Shown here piece after piece: positions 33,851 to 44,171 of a DNA stretch of 64,000 nucleotides (positions are counted from its first letter, which is position 1; every line of letters starts with the position of its first letter). This DNA comes from Anisodus tanguticus (lineage: Eukaryota > Streptophyta > Magnoliopsida > Solanales > Solanaceae): assembly GCA_034509755.1 (NCBI GenBank), contig CM067555.1:46768255-46832254 (forward strand), written 5' to 3'. A program made the position numbers and the translations under genes. Under the pieces are notes generated by a model that saw only the letters and a list, made by a program, of their open reading frames with translations, was not told the origin of the DNA and did no database searches.

Positions 33851-34834
33851 AATACACATTCTTTGTTATATCGTAGTTCATCTATGAAGATGTGTGTTAA
33901 ACTTTGGGAAATTAATTAATGTTGAACCTTAAGATAGCTATCCATACAATGATGAGAGTATAAGATTCTCAACAAGAGAGAAGTTGTGGTTTTTCCGGAA
34001 TATTCCGTTACCCGGAATGAAAAAGGTGATATCGTAGTTCTTTGTCTATGAAGATACATGATTAGGTGTTCATTTTAATTTTCCATTGAGGCTAAGTTTA
34101 AACCATGAAAATGTGATATCGTAATTCAATTAGGATTTTAAAAGACTATTTTGGGATAAATAAGTCTTGTGGTATTCAATTAAGATTTTTAAATAATCTA
34201 AATAAGTCTTGTGGTATTTAATCAAGACTATTAGGATTTTTTAAAGAGGGTGTTCAAATCTAGTGGTATTCAATTAGAATTTTAAACAAGTAACAAAAAG
34301 TCTTTTGGTATTCAAAAACTTGCTAAACAATCAGGATTTTGTGTCACTTTTTAGTGGGAGGTATAAATACCAAACTCAATAAAAAATTCCACTCAAACCC
34401 ATCAGACTTTTTTCTCCACCGCCAGACGCCAGCAGATCTGTAATGGCCAAAAGTGAAAATGTCGTCACATTTTAAAACCCAAAAAGTCATTGTTTTGTCA
34501 AATTTTTAGAGAGATATGAAGTCAAACAACAGGAGATTTTGGATTTTGGGTTGTAGATTTTTTTTTTAATCTTTTGTTGTTATGTATTTCCGTTTCGATT
34601 TTCATAAACAACGAAGATGAAGAATTTGAAAATTCAGCAAGTGAAAAGTTGGTAGAAAAGCTGACAAGATCTTGATAGTTTTGAACAAGGTAGTATTGAA
34701 ATGGGAAAAAATGAATATTTTTTTGCTCCCTAAAATGTCAGCCCTCAATGGATTGGGATGATTTTGAGAAGATCAAAATAGATTGAGTTAATAAAGGTTT
34801 TTTTCCGTGGATTGCCCTTTAAATAATTCACTGG
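33851..34834. other. Non-coding, internally repetitive spacer
   Basis: Between 34100 and 34330 an AAGTCTTGTGGTATTCAAT-type phrase recurs four or five times with drift. At 34370-34385 GGTATAAATACC is a palindromic TATA-like site followed at 34443 by an ATG with only a ten-codon frame. No gene can be supported. Confidence 0.45.
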
Positions 34835-35653
34835 TCTTTAATTTTTGTCCATCAATTCACTGGTCTTTAATTTTTTCCCATACTTCTTATTTGATGAAAG
34901 TTTGTGGGCCAAAGTACTCTTATTCGGGGAAGGTCCTGGGTTCGATCCCCGGCAGAGTCAAAAATAATATTTTCCGTCCCAATTTATGTGGCACCATTTG
35001 ACTTGGCACGAAGTTTAAGAAAGAAAGAAAAACTTTTGAAATGTGTGGTCCAAAACAAGTCTTATATAAATGTGTGGCTATAAATCATCTCATAAAGTTA
35101 AATTGTTTCTAAATATAGAAATATGACATAATTTTTTTAACAGACCAAAAAGGAAATGATGTCACATAAATTGGGACGAAGGGAGTAATAATTTCGCAAG
35201 GCATAGGTTTCTAACTATGCCTATTCACTATGTAGTTACATAGAGACTATCACTTAACGTATGGTTATGTAGAATAACTTAGCTTTCTACATAACTATGC
35301 TGAACAATGCATATTCTAATGAACTATGCCTCAAGGCATAATTTCTATGTAGTTACATAGAAACTACATAATTTCTATGTAGTTACATAGAAACTATGTC
35401 TTAAGGCATAGTTCTGTATGATAATTTAATTTCCATACAACTATGCATAGTTTCTATGTAATTTTGTGCGAATAGGCATAATTTCTATGAAATTTTTTCC
35501 TTGCGAAATTATTTTCTTTTTTTTTACTTTGTCGGGGTTCGAACCTAGAATTCGATTTTTTTTTATGTCAGTGATATTTTCGGCCACTTTAAAGTACGAA
35601 TGACAAAAATTAAAGACCAACGATTTGAGAGGTAAAAATTAAAGACCACCCAA
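34835..35653. mobile_element. Fold-back element with doubled ends and tRNA-like B boxes
   Basis: The ends carry GGTCTTTAATTTTT twice on the left (about 34847 and 34872) and its inverse twice on the right (about 35608 and 35635), so each arm is itself doubled. Inside each arm is a GGTTCGA box with flanks as in a tRNA T-arm/B-box (GGTTCGATCCCC at about 34939; inverse of GGTTCGAACCCC at about 35536). The core (35195-35500) is made of imperfect palindromes based on CTATGTAGTTACATAG and AAGGCATA. No ORF. A Stowaway MITE is nested at 34966-35186. A second, plainer copy is at 41856-42213. Confidence 0.6.
34966..35186. mobile_element. Stowaway-type MITE nested in the fold-back element
   Basis: Left end CCGTCCCAATTTATGTGGCA, right end CACATAAATTGGGACGAAGG then GAGTA, the classic Stowaway (Tc1/mariner-type) ends. 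It interrupts a GTCAAAA..TTTCGCAAG join that is continuous in the sister fold-back element at about 41966-41990, which supports insertion with a TA target. Confidence 0.75.
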
Positions 35654-35655
35654 GA

Positions 35656-36076
35656 ATAGGGGTATTCATGTGAATGACCCGTTAATAAATGGGCAGATCA
35701 AGTCGGGTCAAAATGGGCTGAATTAATAAATGAACAGGTTATTGACCCGCCCAAATATTACTTGGGTTGAAATGAGTTGGGCCGAAATGGTCTAAAAAGT
35801 GGATCAAAATACAACCCGCCCAATTCTTACTAAACTTCAATTGCCTTATTTGTTCTTGTATGATTTTTTGGTACCTAATAAATCATTATTTTTCTTTGTT
35901 ATGGGATAGAAAAAATAATATTTTTGAAAATATTTTGACACAATTTTTCATGGATTAATTTGAGCTAGATATCAACCCAAATTTTGAGGGACTGAGTTCA
36001 AAATGGGCGTCAATAACCAGCCCAAATTTAAGCGGGTTGGGCGGGTTACGATTTCATGATCTGATTTTGCCACCTA
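35656..36076. mobile_element. hAT-type MITE, copy 1
   Basis: Starts TAGGGGTATTCATG and ends TTTTGCCACCTA. The interior is rich in AAATGGGCTGAATTAATAAATG and AACCCGCCCAATTCTTACTAA phrases shared in order with the element at 38520-38918. The 8-bp flanks do not clearly match. Non-coding. Confidence 0.6.
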
Positions 36077-36391
36077 TACTCCGAGTTGCCTAGATCGATC
36101 AAAAATCAGATCAACATTACATCTCACCCAAATTGTGCACATTTGCAAGGTAGTCTTGCAACCCTCATGATGGATGTGATCTTGTTTTTGTCCTATAATA
36201 GCTAAATGGTTGTTCAATTAGTTTGATCTTTTGTAGAGCACTTGAAGCTAGTACTCTTCCTGTTTGCTTTGTCTAAGTTAATGCAAGAAAATACATATAT
36301 AACTGAAACCAGAAGGACCAAATATTCTACGAAAAACACTCTAGAAAAGAATCTTTTGCGTTAACCATTCTTGTAACATTTTTCACATTTG

Positions 36392-36768
36392 CTCCAAAGT
36401 TCATAATAATGTTATTACACCATGTTCAACACCAATAACCAAAAATGTTACAAATGTAGAAACTGGCCTTCAGCAACTTATAGCTCGGACGGATCGATAT
36501 CATCCTACACAAGAGCAAAGCATAAGAGGAAGAAACTAGAATTACCGTCTCACTTTCAAACAAGCTAGGGTCGACTATAGCTCCAAAGTTCATAATAATA
36601 TTATTACACCGTGTTCAACACCAATAACCAAAAATGTTACAAATGTAGAAACTGGCCTTCAGCAACTTATAGCTCGGACAGATCGATATTATCCTACACA
36701 ATAGCAAAGCATAAGAGGAAGAAATAAGAATTACCATCTCACTTTCAAACAAGCTGGGGTCGACTATA
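36392..36768. repeat. Tandem duplication, two 189-bp units
   Basis: Units 36392-36580 and 36581-36768 are nearly identical. Each begins CTCCAAAGTTCATAATAAT and ends near GGTCGACTATA. Few differences, so the duplication is recent. It lies 0.5 kb downstream of the RGGA-like gene. Confidence 0.85.
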
Positions 36769-37232
36769 TCAATCCTCATTTTCTATTTTACTTCATTTGG
36801 ATCAGTTTCAATTCAATGCTCAAAATTTTGGGATTCTATACAATAAGATAGGAATTAGCCGCCGTAATAATAGAAAAGTGTAACCAACAAAACAATGATT
36901 GAAAAAGAAACACAACTCCAACCAAAACTGATTTGACAAGTAAACAAGAAAGATAAGATCCTAACACCTAAATATGAAGGGGAAGGGTTTTAATGCATGT
37001 AAAAAAGGACACCAAAAACACAAGGGCATACACCTCCACGAAAAACATCTAAATTTACACGCTAAAAGAACAATTATAAAGTTTATCAAAACAAATCTAA
37101 TACAGGAATGCCCAAAGGTTCCAGGAAATATTCTGCTATCATCAAAAAGCCCAAATATCATAAATGACGGAAAAAGGAAGACGGCAGGAGTTGCTCCCTT
37201 TTTTACCTAATCATCCACGCATAAATAGCTGC

Positions 37233-37424
37233 TCACTTGGCAAACAAGGAGGGGAATTGGGCAACATTTTCAATGGCTGGGGCTGAAATGTTGTTGTTTC
37301 TACCATCACCACCACCACCACCACCACCACCACCTCTTCCACGGCCCTGTCCCTTACCACGGCCACCAGGGCGGTAGTAACTTTCTCCCTCGGCAGGCTT
37401 CAGAAACTCGTTTATGCTTTTAGT
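37233..37424 (-). CDS. RGGA: RGGA-like exon 7 (C-terminus with Gly run)
   Basis: Encodes TKSINEFLKPAEGESYYRPG, then RGKGQGRGRGG and a run of nine Gly from a (CAC)n tract on the plus strand (about 37306-37335), then SAPAIENVAQFPSLFAK and the stop. Confidence 0.92.
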   Translation of the reverse strand, partial: TKSINEFLKPAEGESYYRPGGRGKGQGRGRGGGGGGGGGDGRNNNISAPAIENVAQFPSLFAK

Positions 37425-38553
37425 CTGCAAGAAATCAAATGTCTAAAGCCTCACAATCAAAGCAATAATTAAATCATCATCTTAATATCATTTACTCTCA
37501 CGCTCTTCAAGTTTAGAACCAATATGCAATGATTTACAGTTAAATGATATTGAGGTGAACCACAAACTATAATACTGCAATGTATACACAACATTAAGGA
37601 AAATTATAATAGTGACACCGGCGTAACTGTGTACAATATTGGTGAAAATAATAGTACTGAATCTGCATAACTACATACAAAATATTGAGGACTATAATAC
37701 TGACACCTACACGACTGTATACATACTATTAATTCCCTATTCCATTTTTCATCAAGAAAGAACCAAGGGAAGAGGAAGATTTCCTTGAAGCTGTTGAAAA
37801 GCATTTACTGAAATTTATATTCCGGAGGTGTGAAGGTCCATTATATAATGCATTTTTTCTCTATTAGGAGGGACTTGCGGACAGCAGGATGGATTGCCCC
37901 CCCCCCCCCCCAAGCAAAAACCCCATGAGGTACATAACTTTTGAGAAATAGAGAGACAAGACACGTATAACATTATGTTTATGAAATGAAAGGGACTCCC
38001 AAGAAATGCATAAACATATGATGCTATAATACCAATATGTCACTTAATTTAAAAAAATGCTAAAATACCTTTTTGGCTTTTTCCACTGCCTCCTTTTTCT
38101 TATCTTTGTCAGAACCCTGTCCAGACAAAAATTTCAAGCATGATGAATAATACTAGCATACAACACAATCAAGTTCTTTATACAGCAATGAAAATATAAC
38201 GGCAGCAAGCACCAAATAACTCACCAATTTGATGAAGATTTCATCATCATTCTTCTTCTTGTTTGAGAGAAGTTGCATGGATTCAAGTTCTTTGTCCAAA
38301 TTAACCTTTCTTTCCTCTTGCTTTAGAGCCAGCAAAGCCTTCCTCTTCTCTTCCATTACCTTCTCATACTCCTCGAGGGTCATCTCCTACAACACAAGCA
38401 GAGATGAATGATAATAAGTTCCAGATAAAATGATCATAGATAAATATGAATAAAAACAACTGGAATCTACAAAAGTGTAAATAAATAGCCAACAAACAGT
38501 TAATCCAACAGAGTAACTAGGGGGTGTCAATTAGGCGGGTTGGGCTGATTTTT

Positions 38554-38584
<31 letters not shown>

Positions 38585-41500
38585 GTTCAAAATCGGCTGA
38601 GTTAATAAATGGCCTGGTCCTTGATTGAAATGGGCTAAAAAGCATGTCATAACCTAGCCCGTCCAATTTTTACTAAGTTTTAATTTCCTCGTTTGTTCTT
38701 TCATAGTTTTTTAAGTACCTAAAAAACTATTATTTTTCTTTATTATGGCTATATATAACATATCAAATAAAGAAATGTCTCCTTCAAAATATTTTGACAA
38801 GGTTTTTATGGGTCAATTTGGGCTACATATTAGGCCAACTTTTAGATGGGCTGAAATGAGCTGAGCTAATAAATGGGCGAGCAATTTTTCATAGGCTAAT
38901 TTTGCCAGCCCTAGAAGTACCTAGTCTACCAGAAAACATTGGTTCATGTACATAGACATAGCTATTTCATAGAAATATTTGACGCAGGTAATATTTGTAA
39001 GTGTGATGCCATTTTAAAGAGAAACAGTGAGTAGTAAATGAAATCAACCAAAGCAGCAAGTGGTTATTATATTTTGGTCAAGAGCGAGGGATTGAAGCCA
39101 ACAAAATAAATGGTGATCCCATATGGAAAAGCAGTAAACAGGAAGTATATAGTTGATTGCATTATTCTACACTGAATCCAAGGCCCTTTTGGCAGCTAGC
39201 AAAGGGGGGGGGGGGGGGGGAATAATTGTAGTATCTACCAACTGATGCCTAGAATCATTCCTAAGAAAACGATGATTATTCCAAAATACCAAATTCCTCT
39301 GGTTACCTTCAATGCATGTAGCAGACTACAAGTACAAAGATTTAATAGAAAATACTCATTTATAAAAAGTTAGATTGCATTAGAATATTGACAACTGAGC
39401 TAATAATCCTTATCCAAAATGATTTACTCCCTCTGTTTCAATTTGTTTCTTACTTTTCTTTTCAATCTGTTTAAAAAGAATGTCTCTTTCCTAATTTGGC
39501 AACTCATTAATTTCAACATCCCACGTGGCATGTTTAAGACCATAAGATTAAAGGGCATTTTAGACATCTTTAATTTGAGACCATAGGATTCAAAAATCTT
39601 TACTTTCTTAAACTCCGTGTCCAGACAAACTAAGACAAACAAGGAGACAGTCCAAAAATTCAATTTTGAATTTACGTCTCCTACCCCCCTACCCAAGAGG
39701 ATGATAGTGCTGGAGACTAACATTAATTTGCAACAGAAGAACTGGAGCATGAAAAACAAGCAAAACAAATGATGGTCTTCAACAGAAAATGACAGTTACC
39801 TTCTCCTCGGGTTGCTTCTCTTCTGGCTCAGCAGCAGCAGAATCCTTAGTGGTGTCTCCAGCATCTTCCTGTCCAGCTTGTTTCTCAGCCTCGACAATCT
39901 TCTCACCATCATTAACAGGCTCTTCAGTCTCACTGATTTGGATTGAAAAAACCCAACATGAATTTATAAGAAAAAATTAATGCGTAAAGCCAAGGGGAAT
40001 AAGGAAACAAAAAATTGAGATGGCAGTCATACGGTGCAATATCATCTGCAGGAGTTCCCCAATTCCCACGACCAGAGCCCTCCCGTTTAATAAATTCATT
40101 CCTATACAACAGAACAGATCAATAAGATACATATCATATGCCTGAGAAACAAAGACAACCACAATAAGTAAAAGCTAGCGCTGTTGAACCCAACAAAGGG
40201 ATTATTACATTTTCGACCGCTCTAAAACATAATAGCCAGTAAATGTATATGTTTTGCATATTAAGTATAATATATATAATATACAGATTGTAAACATAAA
40301 TATACATATAATATTACATAATCGGTGTATACCTTTTGTATATTTTGTCTAGCACCCGTAATTAATTGTCGGACGGACCAAAACTGAAGGAAATACAGTA
40401 ATGAAATGCACTTATGTGACTTTCAAAAGTAACAGATTGACTTACCCACGGCCAGTTCCACTTCGTCGATCAAACACTCTCCGTGGGCGTTCCCCTTCAC
40501 CTTCTGCAGCATCCCCGTTATTACCACCACGACGACCTCCACGGAACCCCCCACGGGGTCCACTGTATCCGCCTCTCCTTTCAGAGACCTTTCCAGACTC
40601 TCCATCTTCTGGAGCTCTGTACCGCCCACCAGAGAATCCATTGTTGCTGCCAAAAGCATTCTCATCAGCAGCAGATTCTTGGTCAAACCCACGTCCACTA
40701 CCACGCCCTCCTCCACGTGGACCCCCACGGCCTCCTCGCTGGCCATCACTCCTGGCTTCCCTCACTAAAAAAATAATACACAAATAAGCAATGGGAAAAA
40801 CTGTACTATGATAATAACAATCTGTAGTACCAATATGGGAATATGGTAAGGAGAAACTAAATGCATTCCGATCCATTCGCAAGCTGTCATATTCACTAAA
40901 TAACAGACAGAAAATAATTGCTTAGACATTGAAAAACACACCATTAATTCCACATATTTCCATAGCCTAAAAGTTTGATTCAGACTCCAACTAATCCTGG
41001 ACTTAGACATAATTGATTGACTGATTTTTATAGCCCAAAATGTTTAAGCATTGAACTCAAATTAATTTTACATATTTCTATAGTCCAACAGTGCCACATT
41101 GGGAAGAGAAAAGCAACATTTCCACAATAAACACTTCATGTAGAATACCTTTCAACGCTAGCCTAGTGATTTATAACTACAGAAATATCTTTGGCTTATT
41201 TATTTCTTAAACTCCGTGGTCAGTCTAACTCCATCATATAAATTGGGACGGAGGGACTACAACAACAACAATAAAAATAAAACTATATCTCAACCCAATT
41301 AGCTCAATCTAAACTAATTATTTCAGCTATATTAACCAACTACATTAGTTCAACTCCATTCGTATCGGTTTTAATAAGAACCCACAAATACAAAAAAGGG
41401 GTACAAACTATTATACATGAGCCCAACAAACCCTCGGCACCAAAACACCAAAATATTCAAAAATACAACAACAAAATGATTAGAATAATTTAATATTTAC

Positions 41501-41660
41501 CAGCCTGAGTAGGAGGAACCGGTTTAGAAGGCTGAACCGGACCTTTCTTAGTTGCTGAACCGGCAACCGGAACCACCGGTTTCAATTGGTGAGCAGCAAT
41601 AAACAAACTTGGGTCTTCAGCATCATCATCCAATAAGTCAAATGGGTTCACCGTAGCCAT
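37233..41660 (-). CDS. RGGA: RGG-box nuclear RNA-binding protein (RGGA / HABP4-PAI-RBP1 family), 7 exons
   Basis: RNA-binding protein of the plant RGGA family, related to animal SERBP1 and yeast Stm1; known members bind mRNA and associate with ribosomes and stress responses. Exons (minus): 41660-41501, 40764-40446, 40101-40033, 39932-39800, 38386-38225, 38116-38069, 37424-37233. All introns are GT-AG, frames join cleanly, product 360 residues, about the size of Arabidopsis RGGA. Order: family N-terminus MATVNPFDLLDDDAEDPS; RGG block GQRGGRGGPRGGGRGSGRG and GGFRGGRRGG; NEFIKREGSGRGNWGTP; an acidic linker; the HABP4 core MTLEEYEKVMEEKRKALL; Lys-rich GSDKDKKKEAVEKAKK; and a C-terminal Gly run and FPSLFAK. 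The upstream region has TGGGCT-type sites rather than a TATA box, as in housekeeping genes. Intron 4 holds two MITEs. Looks intact. Confidence 0.93.
37897..37911. repeat. C15 homopolymer
   Basis: Run of 15 C in intron 6 of the RGGA-like gene. Confidence 0.85.
38069..38116 (-). CDS. RGGA: RGGA-like exon 6
   Basis: A 16-codon exon, GSDKDKKKEAVEKAKK, bounded by ACAG and GTATTT. Basic. Confidence 0.88.
38225..38386 (-). CDS. RGGA: RGGA-like exon 5 (HABP4 core helix)
   Basis: Encodes EMTLEEYEKVMEEKRKALLA and KVNLDKELESMQLLSNKK, a long charged helix that is the signature of the HABP4/PAI-RBP1 domain. 54 codons in phase. Confidence 0.9.
38520..38918. mobile_element. hAT-type MITE, copy 2, in intron 4 of the RGGA-like gene
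   Basis: Starts TAGGGGGTGTCAATTAGGCG and ends TTTTGCCAGCCCTA, typical hAT-type ends. Flanks AGAGTAAC and GAAGTACC agree at 5 of 8 positions, a plausible worn 8-bp target duplication. The interior matches 35656-36076. It holds a T15 followed by G22 at 38549-38585 where the sister copy has only a few bases. Confidence 0.7.
39204..39220. repeat. G17 homopolymer
   Basis: Run of 17 G in intron 4 of the RGGA-like gene. Confidence 0.85.
39423..39656. mobile_element. Stowaway-type MITE in intron 4 of the RGGA-like gene
   Basis: Left end TACTCCCTCTGTTTCAATTT; right end ACAAACAAGGAGACAGT in rough inverse. The interior TTTCTTAAACTCCGTGTCCAG is a phrase common to solanaceous Stowaways and recurs at 41205-41225 next to an ATAAATTGGGACGGAGGGA end (41236-41256), a further fragment. 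Confidence 0.65.
39800..39932 (-). CDS. RGGA: RGGA-like exon 4 (acidic linker)
   Basis: Glu/Asp-rich, ETEEPVNDGEKIVEAEKQAG to QPEEK; probably disordered. Donor AAG|GTAACT. Confidence 0.88.
40033..40101 (-). CDS. RGGA: RGGA-like exon 3
   Basis: Encodes NEFIKREGSGRGNWGTPADD, a block strongly kept in the family. Confidence 0.9.
40446..40764 (-). CDS. RGGA: RGGA-like exon 2 (RGG boxes)
   Basis: The acceptor TTTTTTTAG at 40766-40765 gives QAVREARSDGQRGG, as in homologues; the AG four bases further on would break the frame. It carries most of the Arg-Gly-Gly repeats and ends at CCGTGG|GTAAGT. Confidence 0.9.
41501..41660 (-). CDS. RGGA: RGGA-like exon 1
   Basis: Start Met at 41658-41660 in MATVNPFDLLDDDAED, the conserved family start. 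Ends PPTQA plus one base at donor G|GTAAAT. Confidence 0.9.
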
Positions 41661-41855
41661 CTTTTTCAAGAAATGAAATGAAGTGGTTGTGGGTTTGTGA
41701 AAACCGGCTGATAATTGAGGGTAGTGAAGTGAATAGTGATGGTGTGGGGGTGCTGTTGTTTCTTGGGCTTTATGACTTTGTTGGCTATTTTGGGTCTTTG
41801 TAGTGAAGTTTAGCCTATGTCTTTGGCTTTTTAAAATAACAATTCGCACAAATGT
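41661..41855 (-). promoter_or_regulatory. Promoter and 5' leader of the RGGA-like gene
   Basis: About 195 bases between the start codon and the fold-back element at 41856. No TATA box. A TGGGCT site (plus strand, about 41764) and CA-rich leader sequence suit a constitutive gene. The transcription start cannot be fixed. Confidence 0.45.
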
Positions 41856-42213
41856 CCTCTTTTGGGGTCGTCTCTAATTTTTACCGGTTAAATTAGAAAT
41901 TTTTAATATTTACCATCGCCTAAAAATTCATGACTTCTGAGTTCAAATCTCAGCTAAGTCAAAATTTAAAAAAAAAATCGCAAGACAAAGTTTACCTGCA
42001 AATTATTCCTTAAAGTAAAAAATTCTACCTTAAGGCAGAGTTTGCCTTCAAACATATAAGGAAAACTATGCCTTCTAAGGTAGAGTTTACCGGCAAATTC
42101 TGTCTCACGAATCCAAACACTACTTTGAAATTTTATTTTAATTTTAACTGAGCGGGGGTTTAAACCCGGAATTTCAAGATATTTTTAAGCGAAGGGAAAA
42201 AATTAAAGACCAA
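41856..42213. mobile_element. Fold-back element, second copy
   Basis: Left end CTCTAATTTTTACC, right end AAAAATTAAAGACCA. It has a B-box-like GAGTTCAAATCTCAG at about 41940 and the inverse of GGTTTAAACCCCC at about 42155. The core has TACCTTAAGGCAGAG and CTATGCCTTCTAAGG palindromic units. It is the same design as 34835-35653 without the Stowaway, about 0.2 kb upstream of the RGGA-like start. Confidence 0.55.
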
Positions 42214-44171
42214 CAAGATCAACTTATAAACTAAAAGTAAGTTGATAATACTCAACTTTTGACTTTTGGCTCATTTTGATACTTTTTTAATCTAAAAATA
42301 AGTGCTAAAAAATACTTTTTTTCTTTCCCAACCACCACCAAAACTTAAAAAGAATTAAAGCCAATAAACACTTAAAATAAATCAATTCAAGTACCCTCTT
42401 AAACTTGATAGGAGAATCCTTGTCAAATTATGTAAGATGTAAGATTCATATGCAGACAGAGTCGGACTTCTCCTCTATAATAATATTTCAATGTAACGAA
42501 TAAGTTTTGTTTTAAACTATTTTTATATTATATTATATTATATTATATTATTTATAATAACATTTTATTCTAGCATTAAAAAATTATGGACAAATAATTT
42601 ATAAAGAGATACATTTGACAGTAGTATAAGGGACTCTTAAAAAACAAGAGTTTCAGCAGACAAAACTCGCACGAAAAGCCTTATACCTAGATCAAAGGTC
42701 GATGTAAGTTACATCTTGAGTCTTTTTACGAATTTAGTCCCTTAGCCCCAAAAATATGTACACGTGTATAGTTGATTAATCGAACTACATTGATTGGAAT
42801 GATAACAAATAGACTTTTGTGCGAAAGACAAAACGTCAAAATCCCTCATGTGGTAGTTACATCCTCGTCCGGGAAGCAACCCTTTAAAGTCATGTTCCTC
42901 CTTGATCGGGTGCAAGGTGTTTCATATACACAATGTCACGTAAATTGAGACAAATGGATTGATATTTACATTATCTGCTTAAAATATATATAGAATTATG
43001 TATATTAAATTTTTATTCAGGATAGATTTGTTTTCAGGTGAATCTATTATATGTATTCTTGCAAAAGGTCAATAAGTTTCGTGTTCAATTAAACGGTGTC
43101 ATATAAATTGAGACAAATGAATTGATATTTATATCATCTGCTTAAAATATACTACATAGCTAGAATTACGTATATTAATTTTTTAAATAGGATAGATTTG
43201 TTTTCGGGAGAATCTATTATATGTATTCTTCAAAAAGGTCAATATATAATTTAGACAACAATTACTTACTTATGAGAACATAGCTTTAACAATGGCACAC
43301 AAAAAAATCGAACGGTGTTCTATTGAGATAGATGGAGTCAACTATTTTCTTGTATAATCCGTGTCTTGTGTTCTACCTACCACATGATATGACTTTGGGG
43401 TCTTTTTCTAACATACTTTGACTATTTTTAATTTATTAGTCTTTTGTTTTTCCTTATCCAATGAAAAAGTGCAAATGAAAATGAAATTTTTATAGAATTT
43501 TTATTTGTTCACATTGGATATTGGAGAAAAGGGTTATGGGACAGTGAAAAGGGTGTAGATGATAGGGAGGAAAACATTATATTTGGTTGGTCAAAATTTT
43601 TGTAAATATTTTCTTTATGACTTATGAAAAAAATAGAAAAAATAAGTCTCATAAATAATATTTCACACTAATTGTCTCCTCTGCCCCGGTCAATACATCT
43701 CACCCTCACCCACACACCCACCACCACACACCTTACCTACTTTATATACAAATGTCTTGGGAATATTATTTTTTATATTCTTATTAGGAATACTTTTTTT
43801 GTATACTTACTAAACACTAGAAAATAAGTTTAAAAAATCATAAAAATCACTTATTTTTAGGATAGTTTCCTTCATACTAATCACACCTGAAGACTCCACT
43901 ATCAAGGTTTCGTAGGTAATGACTTACGGATTCATCTGTACTCAATATCTTTAGTTCGAACGATATATGTATTAAAAAATTCACTAAATAAGTACGAAAT
44001 TAATGAAAATTTACCAAATTTTTTTTAATATACGTGTTAGGCCATTCAAGGAGAAGTGCATAGAAAAGATTTACTTCTTATCACTTATTTGTACAAGAAG
44101 TATACATCTCCTGGCTAATTAATAAATATCAAGAAGAAGGACTAGGCAAACAACTAGGTCTACAGAAACTG
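42214..44171. other. Intergenic DNA between the two host genes
   Basis: No gene. It contains an (ATATT)n microsatellite at about 42522-42560, a direct duplication offset by 163 bases (42935-43072 and 43098-43240) and MITE-like copy 3 at 43500-43890. The last few dozen bases are the 3' flank of the lipase gene. Confidence 0.55.
43500..43890 (+). repeat. MITE-like repeat, C-rich-core family, copy 3
   Basis: Blocks in the order ATAAATAATATTTCACACTA, TTGTCTCCTC, a CACCCACACACCCACC-rich core and AGTTTCCTTCATACTAATCAC at the right end. This right end is the inverse of a GTTTGGTATGAAGGAAA-type left end known from solanaceous MITEs. Confidence 0.5.

Noticed and set aside
34370..34480. Gene start after a TATA-like GGTATAAATACC
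   Set aside because: The frame from ATG at 34443 closes after about ten codons and no splice-linked exon is visible.
34915..34962. tRNA gene suggested by GGTTCGATCCCCGG
   Set aside because: Only the T-arm/B-box part is present. There is no acceptor stem, D-arm or anticodon arm upstream. The box belongs to the arm of the fold-back element.
40401..40787. Plus-strand Pro/Arg-rich ORFs over the RGG exon
   Set aside because: They are antisense shadows of the repetitive Gly/Arg codons of the minus-strand RGGA-like exon 2.
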